Positions 48,795 to 61,611 of a stretch of DNA of 64,000 nt are shown here, one piece after another (positions within the stretch are counted from its first letter, which is position 1; each line of letters begins with the position of its first letter). This stretch comes from Limanda limanda. Lineage: Eukaryota; Chordata; Actinopteri; Pleuronectiformes; Pleuronectidae. The position numbers were made by a program, and so were the translations under genes. Where the stretch lies: assembly GCF_963576545.1 (NCBI RefSeq), contig NW_026870556.1, positions 124,001 through 188,000 on the forward strand. The letters run 5' to 3'. Under the pieces are notes generated by a model that searched no databases, had not been told where the DNA came from, and saw only the letters and a program-made list of their open reading frames with translations.

Positions 48795-51700
48795 GATATT
48801 CTTGAATAACTTTTTTTGTGAAGGTCGGAGAGACTTGCAAGTAGGCTCTACCCCCACTAAATGGGGTAGCGCGCATCGATCGGTACCATCCTTGAGCTTC
48901 TCCGACTTTCGGAAGGGTTAGGGTTAGGGTTAGGGATGAAAGCACATAGGAGAAAGAGATATTCTTGAATAACTTTTTTTGTGAAGGTCGGAGAGACTTG
49001 GAAAGTGGTTGCATCTGGACTAATTTGGGTCCTGCAGATCGATTGGTACCATCCCCGAGCTTGTACGACCTTCGGAAGAGGTCGACCGACGAAATTCCCC
49101 CAAATCTGAGGAGATATTCTTGAATAACTGTTTTTGTGAAGGTCGGAGAGACTTGCAAGTAGGCTCTACCCCCACTAAATGGGGTAGCGCGCATCGATCG
49201 GTACCATCCTTGAGCTTCTCCGACTTTCGGAAGGGTTAGGGTTAGGGTTAGGGATGAAAGCACATAGGAGAAAGAGATATTCTTGAATAACTTTTTTTGT
49301 GAAGGTCGGAGAGACTTGCAAGTAGGCTCTACCCCCACTAAATGGGGTAGCGCGCATCGATCGGTACCATCCTTGAGCTTCTCCGACTTTCGGAAGGGTT
49401 AGGGTTAGGGTTAGGGATGAAAGCACATAGGAGAAAGAGATATTCTTGAATAACTTTTTTTGTGAAGGTCGGAGAGACTTGCAAGTAGGCTCTACCCCCA
49501 CTAAATGGGGTAGCGCGCATCGATCGGTACCATCCTTGAGCTTCTCCGACTTTTGGAAGGGTTAGGGTTAGGGTTAGGGATGAAAGCACATAGGAGAAAG
49601 AGATATTCTTGAATAACTTTTTTTGTGAAGGTCGGAGAGACTTGGAAAGTGGTTGCATCTGGACTAATTTGGGTCCTGCAGATCGATTGGTACCATCCCC
49701 GAGCTTGTACGACCTTCGGAAGAGGTCGACCGACGAAATTCCCCCAAATCTGAGGAGATATTCTTGAATAACTTTTTTTGTGAAGGTCGGAGAGACTTGC
49801 AAGTAGGCTCTACCCCCACTAAATGGGGTAGCGCGCATCGATCGGTACCATCCTTGAGCTTCTCCGACTTTCGGAAGGGTTAGGGTTAGGGTTAGGGATG
49901 AAAGCACATAGGAGAAAGAGATATTCTTGAATAACTTTTTTTGTGAAGGTCGGAGAGACTTGCAAGTAGGCTCTACCCCCACTAAATGGGGTAGCGCGCA
50001 TCGATCGGTACCATCCTTGAGCTTCTCCGACTTTCGGAAGGGTTAGGGTTAGGGTTAGGGATGAAAGCACATAGGAGAAAGAGATATTCTTGAATAACTT
50101 TTTTTGTGAAGGTCGGAGAGACTTGCAAGTAGGCTCTACCCCCACTAAATGGGGTAGCGCGCATCGATCGGTACCATCGTTGAGCTTCTCCGACTTTCGG
50201 AAGGGTTAGGGTTAGGGTTAGGGATGAAAGCACATAGGAGAAAGAGATATTCTTGAATAACTTTTTTTGTGAAGGTCGGAGAGACTTGGAAAGTGGTTGC
50301 ATCTGGACTAATTTGGGTCCTGCGGATCGATTGGTACCATCCCCGAGCTTGTACGACCTTCGGAAGAGGTCGACCGACGAAATTCCCCCAAATCTGAGGA
50401 GATATTCTTGAATAACTTTTTTTGTGAAGGTCGGAGAGACTTGCAAGTAGGCTCTACCCCCACTAAATGGGGTAGCGCGCATCGATCGGTACCATCCTTG
50501 AGCTTCTCCGACTTTCGGAAGGGTTAGGGTTAGGGTTAGGGATGAAAGCACATAGGAGAAAGAGATATTCTTGAATAACTTTTTTTGTGAAGGTCGGAGA
50601 GACTTGCAAGTAGGCTCTACCCCCACTAAATGGAGTTGCGCGCATCGATCGGTACCATCCTTGAGCTTCTCCGACTTTCGGAAGGGTTAGGGTTAGGGTT
50701 AGGGATGAAAGCACATAGGAGAAAGAGATATTCTTGAATAACTTTTTTTGTGAAGGTCGGAGAGACTTGCAAGTAGGCTCTACCCCCACTAAATGGGGTA
50801 GCGCGCATCGATCGGTACCATCCTTGAGCTTCTCCAACTTTCGGAAGGGTTAGGGTTAGGGTTAGGGATGAAAGCACATAGGAGAAAGAGATATTCTTGA
50901 ATAACTTTTTTTGTGAAGGTCGGAGAGACTTGGAAAGTGGTTGCATCTGGACTAATTTGGGTCCTGCAGATCGATTGGTACCATCCCCGAGCTTGTACGA
51001 CCTTCGGAAGAGGTCGACCGACGAAATTCCCCCAAATCTGAGGAGATATTCTTGAATAACTGTTTTTGTGAAGGTCGGAGAGACTTGCAAGTAGGCTCTA
51101 CCCCCACTAAATGGGGTAGCGCGCATCGATCGGTACCATCCTTGAGCTTCTCCGACTTTCGGAAGGGTTAGGGTTAGGGTTAGGGATGAAAGCACATAGG
51201 AGAAAGAGATATTCTTGAATAACTTTTTTTGTGAAGGTCGGAGAGACTTGCAAGTAGGCTCTACCCCCACTAAATGGGGTAGCGCGCATCGATCGGTACC
51301 ATCCTTGAGCTTCTCCGACTTTCGGAAGGGTTAGGGTTAGGGTTAGGGATGAAAGCACATAGGAGAAAGAGATATTCTTGAATAACTTTTTTTGTGAAGG
51401 TCGGAGAGACTTGCAAGTAGGCTCTACCCCCACTAAATGGGGTAGCGCGCATCGATCGGTACCATCCTTGAGCTTCTCCGACTTTTGGAAGGGTTAGGGT
51501 TAGGGTTAGGGATGAAAGCACATAGGAGAAAGAGATATTCTTGAATAACTTTTTTTGTGAAGGTCGGAGAGACTTGGACAGTGGTTGCATCTGGACTAAT
51601 TTGGGTCCTGCAGATCGATTGGTACCATCACCGAGCTTGTACGACCTTCGGAAGAGGTCGACCGACGAAATTCCCCCAAATCTGAGGAGATATTCTTGAA

Positions 51701-54700
51701 TAACTTTTTTTGTGAAGGTCGGAGAGACTTGCAAGTAGGCTCTACCCCCACTAAATGGGGTAGCGCGCATCGATCGGTACCATCCTTGAGCTTCTCCGAC
51801 TTTCGGAAGGGTTAGGGTTAGGGTTAGGGATGAAAGCACATAGGAGAAAGAGATATTCTTGAATAACTTTTTTTGTGAAGGTCGGAGAGACTTGCAAGTA
51901 GGCTCTACCCCCACTAAATGGGGTTGCGCGCATCGATCGGTACCATCCTTGAGCTTCTCCGACTTTCGGAAGGGTTAGGGTTAGGGTTAGGGATGAAAGC
52001 ACATAGGAGAAAGAGATATTCTTGAATAACTTTTTTTGTGAAGGTCGGAGAGACTTGGAAAGTGGTTGCATCTGGACTAATTTGGGTCCTGCGGATCGAT
52101 TGGTACCATCCCCGAGCTTGTACGACCTTCGAAAGAGGTCGACCGACGAAATTCCCCCAAATCTGAGGAGATATTCTTGAATAACTTTTTTTGTGAAGGT
52201 CGGAGAGACTTGCAAGTAGGCTCTACCCCCACTAAATGGGGTAGCGCGCATCGATCGGTACCATCTTTGAGCTTCTCCGACTTTCGGAAGGGTTAGGGTT
52301 AGGGTTAGGGATGAAAGCACATAGGAGAAAGAGATATTCTTGAATAACTTTTTTTGTGAAGGTCGGAGAGACTTGGAAAGTGGTTGCATCTGGACTAATT
52401 TGGGTCCTGCAGATCGATTGGTACCATCCCCGAGCTTGTACGACCTTCGGAAGAGGTCGACCGACGAAATTCCCCCAAATCTGAGGAGATATTCTTGAAT
52501 AACTGTTTTTGTGAAGGTCGGAGAGACTTGCAAGTAGGCTCTACCCCCACTAAATGGGGTAGCGCGCATCGATCGGTACCATCCTTGAGCTTCTCCGACT
52601 TTCGGAAGGGTTAGGGTTAGGGTTAGGGATGAAAGCACATAGGAGAAAGAGATATTCTTGAATAACTTTTTTTGTGAAGGTCGGAGAGACTTGCAAGTAG
52701 GCTCTACCCCCACTAAATGGGGTAGCGCGCATCGATCGGTACCATCCTTGAGCTTCTCCGACTTTCGGAAGGGTTAGGGTTAGGGTTAGGGATGAAAGCA
52801 CATAGGAGAAAGAGATATTCTTGAATAACTTTTTTTGTGAAGGTCGGAGAGACTTGCAAGTAGGCTCTACCCCCACTAAATGGGGTAGCGCGCATCGATC
52901 GGTACCATCCTTGAGCTTCTCCGACTTTCGGAAGGGTTAGGGTTAGGGTTAGGGATGAAAGCACATAGGAGAAAGAGATATTCTTGAATAACTTTTTTTG
53001 TGAAGGTCGGAGAGACTTGGAAAGTGGTTGCATCTGGACTAATTTGGGTCCTGCGGATCGATTGGTACCATCCCCGAGCTTGTACGACCTTCGGAAGAGG
53101 TCGACCGACGAAATTCCCCCAAATCTGAGGAGATATTCTTGAATAACTTTTTTTGTGAAGGTCGGAGAGACTTGCAAGTAGGCTCTACCCCCACTAAATG
53201 GGGTAGCGCGCATCGATCGGTACCATCCTTGAGCTTCTCCGACTTTCGGAAGGGTTAGGGTTAGGGTTAGGGATGAAAGCACATAGGAGAAAGAGATATT
53301 CTTGAATAACTTTTTTTGTGAAGGTCGGAGAGACTTGCAAGTAGGCTCTACCCCCACTAAATGGGGTTGCGCGCATCGATCAGTACCATCCTTGAGCTTC
53401 TCCGACTTTCGGAAGGGTTAGGGTTAGGGTTAGGGATGAAAGCACATAGGAGAAAGAGATATTCTTGAATAACTTTTTTTGTGAAGGTCGGAGAGACTTG
53501 GAAAGTGGTTGCATCTGGACTAATTTGGGTCCTGCGGATCGATTGGTACCATCCCCGAGCTTGTACGACCTTCGAAAGAGGTCGACCGACGAAATTCCCC
53601 CAAATCTGAGGAGATATTCTTGAATAACTTTTTTTGTGAAGGTCGGAGAGACTTGCAACTAGGCTCTACCCCCACTAAATGGGGTAGCGCGCATCGATCG
53701 GTACCATCCTTGAGCTTCTCCGACTTTCGGAAGGGTTAGGGTTAGGGTTAGGGATGAAAGCACATAGGAGAAAGAGATATTCTTGAATAACTTTTTTTGT
53801 GAAGGTCGGAGAGACTTGGAAAGTGGTTGCATCTGGACTAATTTGGGTCCTGCGGATCGATTGGTACCATCCCCGAGCTTGTACGACCTTCGGAAGAGGT
53901 CGACCGACGAAATTCCCCCAAATCTGAGGAGATATTCTTGAATAACTTTTTTTGTGAAGGTCGGAGAGACTTGCAAGTAGGCTCTACCCCCACTAAATGG
54001 GGTAGCGCGCATCGATCGGTACCATCCTTGAGCTTCTCCGACTTTCGGAAGGGTTAGGGTTAGGGTTAGGGATGAAAGCACATAGGAGAAAGAGATATTC
54101 TTGAATAACTTTTTTTGTGAAGGTCGGAGAGACTTGGAAAGTGGTTGCATCTGGACTAATTTGGGTCCTGCGGATCGATTGGTACCATCCCCGAGCTTGT
54201 ACGACCTTCGGAAGAGGTCGACCGACGAAATTCCCCCAAATCTGAGGAGATATTCTTGAATAACTGTTTTTGTGAAGGTCGGAGAGACTTGCAAGTAGGC
54301 TCTACCCCCACTAAATGGGGTAGCGCGCATCGATCGGTACCATCCTTGAGCTTCTCCGACTTTCGGAAGGGTTAGGGTTAGGGTTAGGGATGAAAGCACA
54401 TAGGAGAAAGAGATATTCTTGAATAACTTTTTTTGTGAAGGTCGGAGAGACTTGCAAGTAGGCTCTACCCCCACTAAATGGGGTAGCGCGCATCGATCGG
54501 TACCATCCTTGAGCTTCTCCGACTTTCGGAAGGGTTAGGGTTAGGGTTAGGGATGAAAGCACATAGGAGAAAGAGATATTCTTGAATAACTTTTTTTGTG
54601 AAGGTCGGAGAGACTTGCAAGTAGGCTCTACCCCCACTAAATGGGGTAGCGCGCATCGATCGGTACCATCCTTGAGCTTCTCCGACTTTTGGAAGGGTTA

Positions 54701-55536
54701 GGGTTAGGGTTAGGGATGAAAGCACATAGGAGAAAGAGATATTCTTGAATAACTTTTTTTGTGAAGGTCGGAGAGACTTGGAAAGTGGTTGCATCTGGAC
54801 TAATTTGGGTCCTGCAGATCGATTGGTACCATCCCCGAGCTTGTACGACCTTCGGAAGAGGTCGACCGACGAAATTCCCCCAAATCTGAGGAGATATTCT
54901 TGAATAACTTTTTTTGTGAAGGTCGGAGAGACTTGCAAGTAGGCTCTACCCCCACTAAATGGGGTAGCGCGCATCGATCGGTACCATCCTTGAGCTTCTC
55001 CGACTTTCGGAAGGGTTAGGGTTAGGGTTAGGGATGAAAGCACATAGGAGAAAGAGATATTCTTGAATAACTTTTTTTGTGAAGGTCGGAGAGACTTGCA
55101 AGTAGGCTCTACCCCCACTAAATGGGGTAGCGCGCATCGATCGGTACCATCTTTGAGCTTCTCCGACTTTCGGAAGGGTTAGGGTTAGGGTTAGGGATGA
55201 AAGCACATAGGAGAAAGAGATATTCTTGAATAACTTTTTTTGTGAAGGTCGGAGAGACTTGCAAGTAGGCTCTACCCCCACTAAATGGGGTAGCGCGCAT
55301 CGATCGGTACCATCGTTGAGCTTCTCCGACTTTCGGAAGGGTTAGGGTTAGGGTTAGGGATGAAAGCACATAGGAGAAAGAGATATTCTTGAATAACTTT
55401 TTTTGTGAAGGTCGGAGAGACTTGGAAAGTGGTTGCATCTGGACTAATTTGGGTCCTGCGGATCGATTGGTACCATCCCCGAGCTTGTACGACCTTCGGA
55501 AGAGGTCGACCGACGAAATTCCCCCAAATCTGAGGA
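48795..55536 (+). repeat. 6742 bp tandem duplication, second half (copy 2 only)
   Basis: This is the repeat of 42053-48794, with B starts at 48958, 49602, 50246, 50890, 51534, 52015, 52333, 52977, 53458, 53776, 54094, 54738 and 55382. The join lies in the A monomer at 48795. In copy 1 the equivalent A (20880) is followed by another A, but here it is followed by B 48958, as the earlier A at 14138 is. Confidence 0.9.
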
Positions 55537-58500
55537 GATATTCTTGAATAACTTTTTTTGTGAAGGTCGGAGAGACTTGCAAGTAGGCTCTACCCCCACT
55601 AAATGGGGTAGCGCGCATCGATCGGTACCATCCTTGAGCTTCTCCGACTTTCGGAAGGGTTAGGGTTAGGGTTAGGGATGAAAGCACATAGGAGAAAGAG
55701 ATATTCTTGAATAACTTTTTTTGTGAAGGTCGGAGAGACTTGCAAGTAGGCTCTACCCCCACTAAATGGAGTTGCGCGCATCGATCGGTACCATCCTTGA
55801 GCTTCTCCGACTTTCGGAAGGGTTAGGGTTAGGGTTAGGGATGAAAGCACATAGGAGAAAGAGATATTCTTGAATAACTTTTTTTGTGAAGGTCGGAGAG
55901 ACTTGCAAGTAGGCTCTACCCCCACTAAATGGGGTAGCGCGCATCGATCGGTACCATCCTTGAGCTTCTCCGACTTTCGGAAGGGTTAGGGTTAGGGTTA
56001 GGGATGAAAGCACATAGGAGAAAGAGATATTCTTGAATAACTTTTTTTGTGAAGGTCGGAGAGACTTGGAAAGTGGTTGCATCTGGACTAATTTGGGTCC
56101 TGCAGATCGATTGGTACCATCCCCGAGCTTGTACGACCTTCGGAAGAGGTCGACCGACGAAATTCCCCCAAATCTGAGGAGATATTCTTGAATAACTGTT
56201 TTTGTGAAGGTCGGAGAGACTTGCAAGTAGGCTGTACCCCCACTAAATGGGGTAGCGCGCATCGATCGGTACCATCCTTGAGCTTCTCCGACTTTCGGAA
56301 GGGTTAGGGTTAGGGTTAGGGATGAAAGCACATAGGAGAAAGAGATATTCTTGAATAACTTTTTTTGTGAAGGTCGGAGAGACTTGCAAGTAGGCTCTAC
56401 CCCCACTAAATGGGGTAGCGCGCATCGATCGGTACCATCCTTGAGCTTCTCCGACTTTCGGAAGGGTTAGGGTTAGGGTTAGGGATGAAAGCACATAGGA
56501 GAAAGAGATATTCTTGAATAACTTTTTTTGTGAAGGTCGGAGAGACTTGCAAGTAGGCTCTACCCCCACTAAATGGGGTAGCGCGCATCGATCGGTACCA
56601 TCCTTGAGCTTCTCCGACTTTTGGAAGGGTTAGGGTTAGGGTTAGGGATGAAAGCACATAGGAGAAAGAGATATTCTTGAATAACTTTTTTTGTGAAGGT
56701 CGGAGAGACTTGGAAAGTGGTTGCATCTGGACTAATTTGGGTCCTGCAGATCGATTGGTACCATCCCCGAGCTTGTACGACCTTCGGAAGAGGTCGACCG
56801 ACGAAATTCCCCCAAATCTGAGGAGATATTCTTGAATAACTTTTTTTGTGAAGGTCGGAGAGACTTGCAAGTAGGCTCTACCCCCACTAAATGGGGTAGC
56901 GCGCATCGATCGGTACCATCCTTGAGCTTCTCCGACTTTCGGAAGGGTTAGGGTTAGGGTTAGGGATGAAAGCACATAGGAGAAAGAGATATTCTTGAAT
57001 AACTTTTTTTGTGAAGGTCGGAGAGACTTGCAAGTAGGCTCTACCCCCACTAAATGGGGTTGCGCGCATCGATCGGTACCATCCTTGAGCTTCTCCGACT
57101 TTCGGAAGGGTTAGGGTTAGGGTTAGGGATGAAAGCACATAGGAGAAAGAGATATTCTTGAATAACTTTTTTTGTGAAGGTCGGAGAGACTTGGAAAGTG
57201 GTTGCATCTGGACTAATTTGGGTCCTGCAGATCGATTGGTACCATCCCCGAGCTTGTACGACCTTCGAAAGAGGTCGACCGACGAAATTCCCCCAAATCT
57301 GAGGAGATATTCTTGAATAACTTTTTTTGTGAAGGTCGGAGAGACTTGCAAGTAGGCTCTACCCCCACTAAATGGGGTAGCGCGCATCGATCGGTACCAT
57401 CTTTGAGCTTCTCCGACTTTCGGAAGGGTTAGGGTTAGGGTTAGGGATGAAAGCACATAGGAGAAAGAGATATTCTTGAATAACTTTTTTTGTGAAGGTC
57501 GGAGAGACTTGGAAAGTGGTTGCATCTGGACTAATTTGGGTCCTGCAGATCGATTGGTACCATCCCCGAGCTTGTACGACCTTCGGAAGAGGTCGACCGA
57601 CGAAATTCCCCCAAATCTGAGGAGATATTCTTGAATAACTGTTTTTGTGAAGGTCGGAGAGACTTGCAAGTAGGCTCTACCACCACTAAATGGGGTAACG
57701 CGCATCGATCGGTACCATCCTTGAGCTTCTCCGACTTTCGGAAGGGTTAGGGTTAGGGTTAGGGATGAAAGCACATAGGAGAAAGAGATATTCTTGAATA
57801 ACTTTTTTTGTGAAGGTCGGAGAGACTTGCAAGTAGGCTCTACCCCCACTAAATGGGGTAGCGCGCATCGATCGGTACCATCCTTGAGCTTCTCCGACTT
57901 TCGGAAGGGTTAGGGTTAGGGTTAGGGATGAAAGCACATAGGAGAAAGAGATATTCTTGAATAACTTTTTTTGTGAAGGTCGGAGAGACTTGCAAGTAGG
58001 CTCTACCCCCACTAAATGGGGTAGCGCGCATCGATCGGTACCATCCTTGAGCTTCTCCGACTTTCGGAAGGGTTAGGGTTAGGGTTAGGGATGAAAGCAC
58101 ATAGGAGAAAGAGATATTCTTGAATAACTTTTTTTGTGAAGGTCGGAGAGACTTGGAAAGTGGTTGCATCTGGACTAATTTGGGTCCTGCGGATCGATTG
58201 GTACCATCCCCGAGCTTGTACGACCTTCGGAAGAGGTCGACCGACGAAATTCCCCCAAATCTGAGGAGATATTCTTGAATAACTTTTTTTGTGAAGGTCG
58301 GAGAGACTTGCAAGTAGGCTCTACCCCCACTAAATGGGGTAGCGCGCATCGATCGGTACCATCCTTGAGCTTCTCCGACTTTCGGAAGGGTTAGGGTTAG
58401 GGTTAGGGATGAAAGCACATAGGAGAAAGAGATATTCTTGAATAACTTTTTTTGTGAAGGTCGGAGAGACTTGCAAGTAGGCTCTACCCCCACTAAATGG

Positions 58501-61500
58501 GGTTGCGCGCATCGATCGGTACCATCCTTGAGCTTCTCCGACTTTCGGAAGGGTTAGGGTTAGGGTTAGGGATGAAAGCACATAGGAGAAAGAGATATTC
58601 TTGAATAACTTTTTTTGTGAAGGTCGGAGAGACTTGGAAAGTGGTTGCATCTGGACTAATTTGGGTCCTGCGGATCGATTGGTACCATCCCCGAGCTTGT
58701 ACGACCTTCGAAAGAGGTCGACCGACGAAATTCCCCCAAATCTGAGGAGATATTCTTGAATAACTTTTTTTGTGAAGGTCGGAGAGACTTGCAACTAGGC
58801 TCTACCCCCACTAAATGGGGTAGCGCGCATCGATCGGTACCATCCTTGAGCTTCTCCGACTTTCGGAAGGGTTAGGGTTAGGGTTAGGGATGAAAGCACA
58901 TAGGAGAAAGAGATATTCTTGAATAACTTTTTTTGTGAAGGTCGGAGAGACTTGGAAAGTGGTTGCATCTGGACTAATTTGGGTCCTGCGGATCGATTGG
59001 TACCATCCCCGAGCTTGTACGACCTTCGGAAGAGGTCGACCGACGAAATTCCCCCAAATCTGAGGAGATATTCTTGAATAACTTTTTTTTTAAAGGTCGG
59101 AGAGACTTGCAAGTAGGCTCTACCCCCACTAAATGGGGTAGCGCGCGTCGATCGGTACCATCCTTGAGCTTCTCCGACTTTCGGAAGGGTTAGGGTTAGG
59201 GTTAGGGATGAAAGCACATAGGAGAAAGAGATATTCTTGAATAACTTTTTTTGTGAAGGTCGGAGAGACTTGCAAGTAGGCTCTACCCCCACTAAATGGG
59301 GTAGCGCGCATCGATTGGTACCATCCTTGAGCTTCTCCGACTTTCGGAAGGGTTAGGGTTAGGGTTAGGGATGAAAGCACATAGGAGAAAGAGATATTCT
59401 TGAATAACTTTTTTTGTGAAGGTCGGAGAGACTTGGAAAGTGGTTGCATCTGGACTAATTTGGGTCCTGCAGATCGATTGGTACCATGCCCGAGCTTGTA
59501 CGACCTTCGGAAGAGGTCGACCGACGAAATTCCCCCAAATCTGAGGAGATATTCTTGAATAACTTTTTTTGTGAAGGTCGGAGAGACTTGCAAGTAGGCT
59601 CTACCCCCACTAAATGGGGTAGCGCGCATCGATCGGTACCATCCTTGAGCTTCTCCGACTTTCGGAAGGGTTAGGGTTAGGGTTAGGGATGAAAGCACAT
59701 AGGAGAAAGAGATATTCTTGAATAACTTTTTTTGTGAAGGTCGGAGAGACTTGCAAGTAGGCTCTACCCCCACTAAATGGGGTAGCGCGCATCGATCGGT
59801 ACCATCCTTGAGCTTCTCCGACTTTCGGAAGGGTTAGGGTTAGGGTTAGGGATGAAAGCACATAGGAGAAAGAGATATTCTTGAATAACTTTTTTTGTGA
59901 AGGTCGGAGAGACTTGCAAGTAGGCTCTACCCCCACTAAATGGGGTAGCGCGCATCGATCGGTACCATCCTTGAGCTTCTCCGACTTTCGGAAGGGTTAG
60001 GGTTAGGGTTAGGGATGAAAGCACATAGGAGAAAGAGATATTCTTGAATAACTTTTTTTGTGAAGGTCGGAGAGACTTGGAAAGTGGTTGCATCTGGACT
60101 AATTTGGGTCCTGCGGATCGATTGGTACCATCCCCGAGCTTGTACGACCTTCGGAAGAGGTCGACCGACGAAATTCCCCCAAATCTGAGGAGATATTCTT
60201 GAATAACTTTTTTTGTGAAGGTCGGAGAGACTTGCAAGTAGGCTCTACCCCCACTAAATGGGGTAGCGCGCATCGATCGGTACCATCCTTGAGCTTCTCC
60301 GACTTTCGGAAGGGTTAGGGTTAGGGTTAGGGATGAAAGCACATAGGAGAAAGAGATATTCTTGAATAACTTTTTTTGTGAAGGTCGGAGAGACTTGCAA
60401 GTAGGCTCTACCCCCACTAAATGGGGTTACGCGCATCGATCGGTACCATCCTTGAGCTTCTCCGACTTTCGGAAGGGTTAGGGTTAGGGTTAGGGATGAA
60501 AGCACATAGGAGAAAGAGATATTCTTGAATAACTTTTTTTGTGAAGGTCGGAGAGACTTGGAAAGTGGTTGCATCTGGACTAATTTGGGTCCTGCGGATC
60601 GATTGGTACCATCCCCGAGCTTGTACGACCTTCGAAAGAGGTCGACCGACGAAATTCCCCCAAATCTGAGGAGATATTCTTGAATAACTTTTTTTTTGAA
60701 GGTCGGAGAGACTTGCAACTAGGCTCTACCCCCACTAAATGGGGTAGCGCGCATCGATCGGTACCATCCTTGAGCTTCTCCGACTTTCGGAAGGGTTAGG
60801 GTTAGGGTTAGGGATGAAAGCACATAGGAGAAAGAGATATTCTTGAATAACTTTTTTTGTGAAGGTCGGAGAGACTTGCAAGTAGGCTCTACCCCCACTA
60901 AATGGGGTTGCGCGCATCGATCGGTACCATCCTTGAGCTTCTCCGACTTTCGGAAGGGTTAGGGTTAGGGATGAAAGCACATAGGAGAAAGAGATATTCT
61001 TGAATAACTTTTTTTGTGAAGGTCGGAGAGACTTGGAAAGTGGTTGCATCTGGACTAATTTGGGTCCTGCGGATCGATTGGTACCATCCCCGAGCTTGTA
61101 TGACCTTCGGAAGAGGTCGACCGACGAAATTCCCCCAAATCTGAGGAGATATTCTTGAATAACTTTTTTTGTGAAGGTCGGAGAGACTTGCAAGTAGGCT
61201 CTACCCCCACTAAATGGGGTAGCGCGCATCGATCGGTACCATCCTTGAGCTTCTCCGACTTTCGGAAGGGTTAGGGTTAGGGTTAGGGATGAAAGCACAT
61301 AGGAGAAAGAGATATTCTTGAATAACTTTTTTTGTGAAGGTCGGAGAGACTTGCAAGTAGGCTCTACCCCCACTAAATGGGGTAGCGCGCATCGATCGGT
61401 ACCATCCTTGAGCTTCTCCGACTTTCGGAAGGGTTAGGGTTAGGGTTAGGGATGAAAGCACATAGGAGAAAGAGATATTCTTGAATAACTTTTTTTGTGA

Positions 61501-61611
61501 AGGTCGGAGAGACTTGCAAGTAGGCTCTACCCCCACTAAATGGGGTAGCACGCATCGATCGGTACCATCCTTGAGCTTCTCCGACTTTCGGAAGGGTTAG
61601 GGTTAGGGTTA
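55537..61611 (+). repeat. Distal part of copy 2, ordinary A/B array
   Basis: This matches 22005-27916 of copy 1 with few changes. There is one additional A (TTTTGGAAG type) at 56507-56669. CGGTACC is present at 55950 where copy 1 has CAGTACC (22418). A G-to-T at 59090 merges the T-run. The nine-T A monomer (60673) and the GTATGACC B (60993) are shared. Nothing but satellite is seen. Confidence 0.9.
56507..56669 (+). repeat. A monomer present in copy 2, absent from copy 1
   Basis: B 56026 and B 56670 are 644 bp apart, while the partners 22494 and 22975 in copy 1 are 481 bp apart. The additional A is of TTTTGGAAG type. The older paralog at 16233-16877 also has 644 bp with a TTTTGGAAG A last (16714), so copy 2 shows the ancestral state and copy 1 has lost one monomer. 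Confidence 0.85.

Larger units (their letters stand above)
27917..61611 (+). repeat. Long-range repeat, copy 2 (33,695 bp)
   Basis: This is the second copy of the long unit, with 151 A and 59 B monomers. It matches copy 1 at an offset of 27916 up to about 38350, then 27915 up to about 48795. From there to about 55536 it matches at 34657, then at 33532 up to about 56500, and at 33695 to the end. B starts after the shared first part include 37380, 39163, 40616, 41254, 41898, 42216, 42860, 43504, 44148, 44792, 45273, 45591, 46235, 46716, 47034, 47352, 47996, 48640, 48958, 49602, 50246, 50890, 51534, 52015, 52333, 52977, 53458, 53776, 54094, 54738, 55382, 56026, 56670, 57151, 57469, 58113, 58594, 58912, 59393, 60037, 60518 and 60993. 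Private markers prove collinearity, for example the GGACAGTGG B monomer and the CTCCAACTTT A monomer. Confidence 0.92.
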
